Source of the DNA: Pseudomonadota bacterium
GTDB lineage: Bacteria > Pseudomonadota > Alphaproteobacteria > Acetobacterales > Acetobacteraceae
DNA length: 11,139 nucleotides
NCBI GenBank assembly: GCA_021826485.1
Contig: JAKAZX010000098.1
Span: forward strand, 1 to 11,139
Direction of reading: 5' to 3'
Below, piece by piece: positions 6,769 to 11,139 of the stretch (position 1 is the first letter of the stretch; each line of letters starts with the position of its first letter). The notes below the pieces were generated by a model. It was not told the DNA's origin. It saw nothing but the letters and a program-made list of their open reading frames with translations, and did not search any database. The position numbers and the translations under genes are program-made.

Positions 6769-8046
6769 TCAGTGCAGATAATCCTGCACCCGGTAGTAGA
6801 GGCCGACGAACGGCATGAACCAGGGCGGTCCGAAATGGCCGGGGATCGCCGGCCAGGCTAGGCCGCGCAGCGGGTTCGCCGCCGCGTCGCCCGCCATCAG
6901 CGCCGCCATTTGCTGGCCCATATGCACGGACATCTGCGTGCCGTGACCGCTGTATCCCAGGGCGTAGAACAGCCCCTCGTGCTCGCCGGCCCGGGGCAGC
7001 CGGTCGGCGGTCAGATCGATGATGCCGCCCCAGCAATAGTCGATGCGCACCGCCCCGAGCTGCGGGAAGGCATCGCGCAGTCCGGCCTCCAGGATGCGGC
7101 CGCTCGTTCGGTCGGAGGTTGGGCTGGACAGGGCGAACCGGGCGCGGCCACCGAAGATCAGCCGGTTATCGGGCGCGAGGCGGAAATAATGACCGATATT
7201 CTTCGTCGTCGTGGCAGTGCGCCGCGTCGGCATGATCGTGTCCGCCTGATCCTGGCTGAGCGGCTCGGTGGCAACGATGAAACTGCCGACGGGGATGATC
7301 CTGCGACGAAAGAAGAAGAACGGGCCCGTCCGGCTCGGGCCGGTCGCGACCAGCACTTGCTTCGCGATGAGAGCGCCACGCCGGGTGATCACGCGGTGCG
7401 CCGCGCCGCCCAGGCGCTTCAGGGCGGTGACCGGCGCGTCCTCATAGATCCGCGCGCCGTGGCGCTGCGCGGCATTCGCCAAGCCCGCGCCGAAGCGGCC
7501 CACATGCATCTGCGCGCTCTTGCGGTACAGCAACCCGCCATGGAAGAGGTGGGAATTCACCTCCTCCCGAATGCGGGCTGCGGGGATGAGTTCGGTCTCG
7601 GGATCGATCTTGCCGTGCAGCAGGTCGAAGCCGCGGGCCATCTTTTCGTAGTGTCCCGGCTTGGCGGCGAGCTTGATCTTGCCGCTGCGGCGGAAGTCGC
7701 AGGCGATCTGCTCCTCGCCTGCGATCCGTTCCACCGTATCGACGGCAGCGTCGTACGCCTGATAGAGACGGCGGGCGCGATCCAGGCCGAGGCGCGCGGC
7801 AAGGTCGGCCACGTCCAGCGCGGTGCCGTTGTTGACCTGGCCGCCGTTGCGGCCCGACGCGCCCGCCATGACGCGCCCGGCTTCCAGCACCGCAACCGTC
7901 GCACCCCGACGGGCGAGGGCGAGGGCGGCCGACAGGCCGCTGAACCCGCCACCGATGACGGCCACGTCCACGCTGCCCTCGACCGGGCCCGGATCGGCGC
8001 CGGCAAAGGGCGTGGCCGTATCCTGCCAGTACGGGATCAGCTTCAT
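6769..8046 (-). CDS. FAD-dependent oxidoreductase, gamma-glutamylputrescine oxidase (PuuB)-like
   Basis: A 425-residue DAO-superfamily protein. Its N-terminus has the PYWQDT segment typical of PuuB-like enzymes, a Rossmann motif VAVIGGGFSG (28-37), E55 for the ribose, and GASGRNGGQVNNG (62-74), the flavin-binding loop. The RRRIIPVGSFIVATEPL segment and the C-terminal ALGYSGHGTQMSVHMGQQMA (362-381) are family hallmarks. Relatives oxidise the amine of gamma-glutamylputrescine or of other N-substituted amino acids, giving an aldehyde and H2O2. No gamma-glutamylpolyamine synthetase is visible here, so a putrescine role is not shown. ATG 8046 is chosen because the protein aligns from MKLIPYWQD and GGAG lies 11 nt upstream. 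The frame continues to 8094, but that overlaps the end of the HAD gene. It lies 19 bp downstream of the HAD gene and is probably cotranscribed. Confidence 0.9.
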   Translation of the reverse strand: MKLIPYWQDTATPFAGADPGPVEGSVDVAVIGGGFSGLSAALALARRGATVAVLEAGRVMAGASGRNGGQVNNGTALDVADLAARLGLDRARRLYQAYDAAVDTVERIAGEEQIACDFRRSGKIKLAAKPGHYEKMARGFDLLHGKIDPETELIPAARIREEVNSHLFHGGLLYRKSAQMHVGRFGAGLANAAQRHGARIYEDAPVTALKRLGGAAHRVITRRGALIAKQVLVATGPSRTGPFFFFRRRIIPVGSFIVATEPLSQDQADTIMPTRRTATTTKNIGHYFRLAPDNRLIFGGRARFALSSPTSDRTSGRILEAGLRDAFPQLGAVRIDYCWGGIIDLTADRLPRAGEHEGLFYALGYSGHGTQMSVHMGQQMAALMAGDAAANPLRGLAWPAIPGHFGPPWFMPFVGLYYRVQDYLH

Positions 8047-8065
8047 GGAACGCCCCGCTCCGATC

Positions 8066-8734
8066 CTACAGGCCGAGCAGCGCTGGCAGGCCACCGATAT
8101 CGGCGATCTCGTGATAGCCGTAGAAGGGGTTCGGTGGCTCGTGCCCGCGGTTCACCCACGCCTTGTTGCGGATGCCGAGATCATGCGCCGTCATCAGGTC
8201 ATAACGGAAGGAGGAGGAAACATGCAGCAGTTCCTCCGGCCGGGCACCGAGCTGATCCATCATATATTCGAAGCCGCGCATCCGCGGTTTGTAGGACTGC
8301 GCCTCCTCGGCCGTGAACACGGCGTGGAACGGCACCTCGTACATCGCGACGTTGATGTGAATCTGCTCGTTCGCGGCGTTGGACAGGCCGACGAGCGGGT
8401 AATGCTTCGCGACACGCTTCAGTGCTTCGGGCACATCCGGATGCGGCCCCCAGGTCGGTATCGCGTCGTAGAAACGCTGGCCCTCGGCCTTGACGAACGC
8501 GAGGCCATGCTTGCGGCAAACGCGCTCCACGGCGTTCATGATGACATCCACATACGGTTTCCAGGCGCCGAGGATCTCGTCCAGCCGATAGGCGGTGAAA
8601 TCCTTCACGAACTGGTCCATTCGGTCAGCCGGGACGCGATCGGCGTAAATCTCCCGGGCGAGTTCGCCCATCCGGAAGCGCGTGAGTGTGCCATAACAAT
8701 CGAAGGTGATGAACTTCGGCCGGATCTGCGTCAT
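8066..8734 (-). CDS. Type II haloacid dehalogenase-like HAD hydrolase
   Basis: A 222-residue protein, matching the length of type II (L-2-) haloacid dehalogenases. HAD motif I is FDCYGTL with nucleophile D12. The second motif I position is Y14 rather than the Asp used by HAD phosphatases, which points to the dehalogenase branch. Motif II is GLSNA (S118), motif III is K149 (QSYKPR), Y157 lies in the substrate region, and motif IV is HVSSSFRYD (171-179). In the well-studied Pseudomonas L-DEX enzyme the last motif reads S-S-N-A-W-D, and an Arg near position 41 binds the substrate. Here the Asn is Ser, and I see no obvious equivalent Arg. A true haloacid substrate is therefore doubtful. It leads a probable two-gene operon with the PuuB-like oxidase. 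The Shine-Dalgarno is weak. Confidence 0.87.
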   Translation of the reverse strand: MTQIRPKFITFDCYGTLTRFRMGELAREIYADRVPADRMDQFVKDFTAYRLDEILGAWKPYVDVIMNAVERVCRKHGLAFVKAEGQRFYDAIPTWGPHPDVPEALKRVAKHYPLVGLSNAANEQIHINVAMYEVPFHAVFTAEEAQSYKPRMRGFEYMMDQLGARPEELLHVSSSFRYDLMTAHDLGIRNKAWVNRGHEPPNPFYGYHEIADIGGLPALLGL

Positions 8735-9009
8735 GCGGATTGTTCTCAGGGCTGTGAGGTTGCGTCGCGATGGGCAATGTTAGGCGTCCGGGAGCGGCCG
8801 TCCGGGGTGTCCGGAGCGTGGCGGCGCGCAGATCCTGCCGAAGGTTGGTCAGCCAGCGGCAGAGTTTGCGGTATTCGCGACCACGGGGCCGCGCGTGCTC
8901 ATGGCGGCCCCTTCGACGACCTCGGCCGGGTAGGGCGTAGCGTCCGTGCGGGCAGCGGAAATTCCTGGGCTGGATGAGGCGCAGGAGCATAAGCTCAATC
9001 TGACGGCCA
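8735..9009. other. Intergenic segment upstream of the HAD gene, no gene recognised
   Basis: No reading frame here looks like a known protein. It should contain the promoter of the minus-strand HAD/oxidase pair. TAACAT (8782 to 8777 on the minus strand) is a possible -10 box, but no good -35 is seen. Three copies of GTCCGG (8786-8791, 8800-8805, 8809-8814) lie just upstream of it and could be regulator contacts or chance in GC-rich DNA. The rest (8820-9009) reads in fragments on both strands, consistent with decayed DNA. Confidence 0.4.
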
Positions 9010-9230
9010 GGCATTCCGGTGGGGGCGACGGCGGTGATCTGGCAGACCCGACGCGGGGCAAGCCGGCGTCAGATGCCGTGGCTTGCCGCCCTGCTGTCGC
9101 GCAAGCCTGCGAAGCTGGCCGCGGTGGCGCTGGCCAACAAGATCGCCCGCATCGCCTGGCGGCTGATGGCCGGCGGCGAAGCCTACGACATCACCCGCGC
9201 CAGCCGCGCCCCACAAGCCGGGGCGGCGGC
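9010..9230 (+). mobile_element. IS110-family transposase C-terminal remnant
   Basis: From 9019 the plus strand reads VGATAVIWQTRRG, then RRQMPWLAALLSRKPAKLAA and VALANKIARIAWRLMAGGEA (to about 9180). This closely resembles the C-terminal end of IS110-family transposases, whose hallmark is W-L-x-x-L-L-x-R-K-P followed by V-A-L-A-N-K-x-A-R-I-x-W. The preceding Transposase_20 (serine-containing) domain and the N-terminal DEDD RuvC-like catalytic domain are absent. A TGA at 9001-9003 closes the frame upstream. After about 9200 the frame runs on as low-complexity sequence to a stop at 9424-9426. The element is a dead fragment, presumably left by deletion. The noncoding end that would encode a bridge RNA is not identifiable. 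Confidence 0.72.
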
Positions 9231-9363
9231 GGCGGCGTGTCGGGATCGGCGCAACGCGTCCGTTGCGGCGGCACCGCCGCACCCACAGGCCGGACACATG
9301 GACGCAACGACCCGACGCACAAACATCCGCCCCCACCCTTGCAGGAACGGGGCCGTCCACACA

Positions 9364-9394
9364 TGGATTGCTTCGGCTTCGCCTCGCAATGACG
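9364..9394 (-). repeat. Dispersed intergenic repeat of the GTCATTGCGAG...GAAGCAATCC type
   Basis: The minus strand reads CGTCATTGCGAGGCGAAG and then CCGAAGCAATCCA. This is the recognisable form of a short element found scattered in intergenic DNA of many bacteria, where GTCATTGCGAG is joined by a variable CGAAG-rich middle to GAAGCAATCC. The ends are partly complementary (ATTGC / GCAAT), so it can fold as a hairpin. Only one copy is present in the window. Its function and means of spread are not known to me. The family assignment is from memory, not from a search. Confidence 0.6.
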
Positions 9395-9516
9395 ACGGCA
9401 AAGTATACGCTGCTGATCCAACGTGATGATTCTGGATGGACACCGAGCCTCCGTTGCTGAGCATCGCGTTGACCAATCCGATCTTCCAATCGCGGCAACC
9501 CCCAAATCGCTCGACC

Positions 9517-9539
9517 ATCGTCACCGGGGACGTGACGAT
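9517..9539. repeat. Perfect 8-bp inverted repeat with 7-nt loop
   Basis: ATCGTCAC (9517-9524) and GTGACGAT (9532-9539) are perfect inverted copies around the loop CGGGGAC. There is no T-run on either side, so a rho-independent terminator is unlikely. It could be a regulator site, a small RNA stem or a leftover insertion-sequence end. It lies about 200 bp upstream of the LacI-type gene, further than a usual promoter-proximal operator. Confidence 0.35.
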
Positions 9540-9679
9540 CCGGGATACGCTCCGATGCCGCTCGTCGAGCCTGGGTCGATCGCTGGCAGCACCGGGGCCG
9601 GACAGCGTGCACCCGATGCCCCAAGGCTAGGGGGACCGAGTCCGCCGGCGGGCAGGCGATGATTGACAAGGCGGGCATG

Positions 9680-9709
9680 CTGGCATCAAGTGCGCATGGA
9701 ACGTATAAT
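9680..9709 (+). promoter_or_regulatory. Candidate sigma70 promoter for the LacI-family gene
   Basis: A perfect TATAAT stands at 9704-9709 in otherwise GC-rich DNA. CTGGCA (9680-9685; 4/6 match to TTGACA) lies 18 nt upstream. A perfect TTGACA also occurs at 9663-9668, but it is 35 nt from the TATAAT, too far to pair with it. Transcription would start near 9716, just before the GGGAGG at 9720-9725 and the palindrome at 9727-9746. The 5' leader would therefore be very short and the palindrome would sit at about +11 to +31, a place where repressor binding blocks transcription. Confidence 0.55.
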
Positions 9710-9726
9710 GTCGTAATATGGGAGGT

Positions 9727-9746
9727 GCGCATCCCGCGGGATGCGC
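9727..9746. promoter_or_regulatory. Perfect 20-bp palindrome over the LacI-type start: candidate operator or hairpin
   Basis: GCGCATCCCG is followed immediately by its exact reverse complement CGGGATGCGC. LacI-family operators are typically 14-20 bp palindromes with a central CpG, and this one has CG at its centre. It lies directly downstream of the TATAAT promoter, as expected for an autorepression site. The ATG at 9741-9743 is inside its right arm. In RNA the same sequence could fold into an 8-bp stem with a 4-nt loop, placing the start codon in a stem and between it and the strong Shine-Dalgarno GGGAGG (9720-9725). Confidence 0.6.
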
Positions 9747-10820
9747 GAACGGGTGATTTTGAACGGCAAATTGCCCTCCATCCGGACCGTCGCGGCTGTC
9801 GCCGGCGTCTCGACTGCGACGGTGTCCAACGTGCTGAATGCCCGCAGCAGCGTGGCGCCCGATCTGGCGGCCCGTGTGCGCGCCGCGGTTGCGGAAGTCG
9901 GATACATCGCCGATCTCGGCGCGGCGCGCTTGCGCTCCCGCCGCTCCAACATCGCCGGGCTGCTGGTGCCCGATCTGGCGAACTCGTTCTTCGGCGCGCT
10001 GGCCGCCAATCTCGAACATCTCGCGCGCCGGGACGGATATGATCTGCTGATCGTCTCGTCCGGCGACGATCTGCAGCAGGAAGCGGCGCGGCTGCGCGCG
10101 CTGCTGACATGGCGGCCGGCCGGCATCATCGTCGTGCCGTGCGAAGGCAGCCTGGCGGCGCGCGAACTGGCCGCGGCCACCGGGGTCAGGATCGTCGCCG
10201 CCGACCGGATTTCCGCCGACTCGCCGCTCGATTCGGTGGGCGTGGACAATCGTGCCGCGGCCGCGGAGGTGGCGCGCCATCTGCTGGCGACCGGCCGGCG
10301 GCATATTCTCGCCGTGGCGGCGAACGGGCTGATCAGCAACGTGAACGAACGCATCGCGGCGGCGGAGGCGGTGGCGCAGTCCGCCGGGGCGCGGCTGGAA
10401 GTGCTCCATGCCGGCTTCACCCTTGCCGAGAACCGCGCCGCGATCGCGCGGCGCCTTGCCGCCGGCCCGTGCCCGGATGCGCTGTTCACGCTCAACAATG
10501 TGGCGACGCTCGGTGCGCTGGGCGCGATCGGCGAAGCCGGGCTCGATGTGCCGGACGACATCGCGCTGGTCGGGTTCGACGATGCCGAGTGGATGGAAGT
10601 CGCCGCCCCGCCGATCACCGCCGTGCAGCAGCCGGTCGATCTGATCGGCCGCGCCGCCTGGGCGCAACTGATGGCGCGGCTGGCCGGCGATGCCGGGCCG
10701 CCGGTGGAGACGCGGCTGCAATGCACGCTGAAAATCCGCGCCTCGACGGCGCCGCGCCGCGCCTTGACAAGGAGCAACGGGAACCGCGAACGACACCGTG
10801 AGACGATCTGGCCGTCCTGA
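9741..10820 (+). CDS. LacI-family transcriptional regulator
   Basis: A 359-residue repressor-type protein. The N-terminal LacI helix-turn-helix is at about 12-34 (PSIRTVAAVAGVSTATVSNVLN), followed by the hinge region (ARLRSRRSN, 62-70) and a periplasmic-binding-protein-like core starting IAGLLVPDLANSFFGALA (71-88). The core ends with the family's LVGFDDAEWMEVAAPPIT and VQQPV segment. The last 25 or so residues (Arg/Thr-rich) look like an extension. The start is uncertain. ATG 9741 is 15 nt from GGGAGG and lies in the 20-bp palindrome; an in-frame TAA at 9714-9716 rules out much earlier starts. GTG 9753 is an alternative that keeps the whole helix-turn-helix. It probably represses itself and the following epimerase locus in response to a sugar or sugar phosphate. 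Confidence 0.92.
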   Translation: MRERVILNGKLPSIRTVAAVAGVSTATVSNVLNARSSVAPDLAARVRAAVAEVGYIADLGAARLRSRRSNIAGLLVPDLANSFFGALAANLEHLARRDGYDLLIVSSGDDLQQEAARLRALLTWRPAGIIVVPCEGSLAARELAAATGVRIVAADRISADSPLDSVGVDNRAAAAEVARHLLATGRRHILAVAANGLISNVNERIAAAEAVAQSAGARLEVLHAGFTLAENRAAIARRLAAGPCPDALFTLNNVATLGALGAIGEAGLDVPDDIALVGFDDAEWMEVAAPPITAVQQPVDLIGRAAWAQLMARLAGDAGPPVETRLQCTLKIRASTAPRRALTRSNGNRERHRETIWPS

Positions 10821-10839
10821 CCGCGCTGCGCGCGGACGG
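10812..10839 (+). terminator. Stem-loop over the LacI-gene stop codon (weak terminator/attenuator candidate)
   Basis: CCGTCC (10812-10817) pairs with GGACGG (10834-10839), and an inner CGCG/CGCG stem (10822-10825 with 10829-10832) stacks within it. The TGA stop of the LacI-type gene (10818-10820) lies in the internal loop. There is no T-run, so it is not a classic intrinsic terminator. It could limit read-through into the epimerase gene or simply reflect GC-rich sequence. A second small stem, CGGATG/CATCCG, lies at 10848-10862. Confidence 0.3.
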
Positions 10840-10893
10840 ACAACCGGCGGATGACCCATCCGTCGCGGAACAATGCGGTGCGGAGATGAAGCG

Positions 10894-11139
10894 ATGACGC
10901 GTCTTGGAATGCATTTCAGCCTCTGGTCCGCCGCCTGGACGCGCGCGGCGGCGGAGGTCGCGGTACCGGAAGCGGCGCGCTACGGGCTGGAGGTCATCGA
11001 GATTCCGCTGCTGGCGCCGGAGACGATCGACATTCCCCATGCGCGCGACCTGCTGGCGGCGCACCGCATCGCGCCCTCCGCCTCGCTCTGCCTGCCGCCG
11101 GACCGGCTGGCGACGCGCGCCCCCGCCGCGGCGACCGAG
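10894..11139 (+). CDS. Sugar phosphate isomerase/epimerase (AP endonuclease 2-like TIM barrel), partial
   Basis: The first 82 codons are in view; the gene runs off the window end. RLGMHFSLWSAAW (3-15) is the first beta strand of xylose-isomerase-like TIM barrels, similar to D-tagatose/D-psicose 3-epimerases (G-x-x-x-x-x-W). AVPEAARYGLEVIEIPLL (23-40) gives the second strand, with the usual glutamate (E36) of the I-E-I/L pattern. HRIAPSASLCLP (57-68) is the third strand. The metal-binding Glu/Asp/His residues lie beyond the window. ATG 10894 has GGAG at 10882-10885 with an 8-nt spacer. It is 73 bp after the LacI-type gene and probably under its control, which suggests a ketose or polyol catabolic locus continuing to the right. 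The exact sugar cannot be told. Confidence 0.82.
   Translation, partial: MTRLGMHFSLWSAAWTRAAAEVAVPEAARYGLEVIEIPLLAPETIDIPHARDLLAAHRIAPSASLCLPPDRLATRAPAAATE

Larger units (their letters stand above)
9231..9662. other. Gene-poor scar between the IS remnant and the LacI gene
   Basis: About 430 bp with no protein I recognise. Short frames exist on both strands (for example plus 9436-9630 and minus 9183-9524), but none has a known motif or a convincing ribosome binding site. The minus frame runs straight through the dispersed repeat, a common source of false genes. The segment holds a GCG-run near 9222-9238, the repeat at 9364-9394 and an inverted repeat at 9517-9539. It looks like accumulated intergenic or decayed DNA between two functionally unrelated loci. 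Confidence 0.45.

Noticed and set aside
6910..8316. Plus-strand frame of 468 codons opposite the PuuB-like oxidase
   Set aside because: It is the complement of a clear FAD oxidoreductase and the HAD gene, with no recognisable domain of its own.
9222..9238. GCG-run as a functional microsatellite or phase-variable repeat
   Set aside because: It is short, made of triplets that keep frame, and lies in a dead transposase fragment, so it has no likely switching effect.
9183..9524. Minus-strand 113-codon frame reading VERFGGCRDWKIGLVNAMLS and on through the repeat
   Set aside because: The first half looks faintly protein-like, but the frame passes through the dispersed repeat and ends in the IS remnant, and no ribosome binding site is evident.
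9663..9709. TTGACA (9663) paired with TATAAT (9704) as one promoter
   Set aside because: The spacer is 35 nt, about twice the workable distance; the weaker CTGGCA at 9680 gives a normal 18-nt spacer.
8995..10110. Minus-strand frame of 371 codons across the scar and the LacI-type gene
   Set aside because: It spans the IS remnant, the dispersed repeat and the LacI helix-turn-helix coding region, with Arg-rich composition; no single real gene would include these.

Overview
This is a GC-rich window with strong G/C third-position bias, GTG starts and ATGA/GTGA stop-start overlaps. The gene families (GlnQ/HisM-type importer, DadA/PuuB-type FAD oxidoreductases, type II HAD hydrolase, AsnC regulator) suggest an alphaproteobacterium, perhaps Rhodospirillales/Acetobacteraceae. 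That placement is inference from style and family resemblance, not from a marker gene.

Region 1 (1-6708, + strand) looks like a nitrogen-compound uptake and catabolism locus. It opens with the C-terminal tail of a class III (omega) aminotransferase. About 390 bp of apparently broken DNA follows, perhaps a frameshifted relic. Then come a DadA-like FAD oxidoreductase (512-1843), a Tat-like family 3 solute-binding protein (1949-2908), a polar amino acid ABC ATPase (2957-3778), two HisM/GlnP-type permeases (3775-4452 and 4449-5132, joined by 4-bp overlaps), a two-domain GNAT acetyltransferase (5202-6062) and an Lrp/AsnC regulator (6211-6708). A complete ABC importer therefore sits next to enzymes that oxidise or transaminate C-N bonds, with an amino-acid-sensing regulator at the end.

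Region 2 (6769-8734, - strand) faces region 1. A type II haloacid dehalogenase-like HAD protein is followed 19 bp later by a second FAD oxidoreductase, of the PuuB (gamma-glutamylputrescine oxidase) type. These probably belong to the same catabolic programme. The substrate cannot be read from the sequence; an amino acid, opine or amine is the natural guess.

Region 3 (8735-9740) is about 1 kb with no convincing intact gene. It holds the C-terminal remnant of an IS110-family transposase, one copy of the dispersed GTCATTGCGAG-type intergenic repeat, and a perfect 8-bp inverted repeat. It reads as a scar between two unrelated loci.

Region 4 (9680-11139, + strand) starts a sugar/polyol locus. A LacI-family repressor (9741-10820) is preceded by a TATAAT promoter, and a perfect 20-bp palindrome covers its start codon (candidate operator or RNA hairpin). 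Next is the N-terminal part of a sugar phosphate isomerase/epimerase (10894 onward), cut by the window end.

I found no clear evidence of an entirely new type of system. The most checkable oddities are the palindrome over the lacI-type start, the unusual active-site pattern of the HAD protein within an amine-oxidation locus, and the decayed segments.
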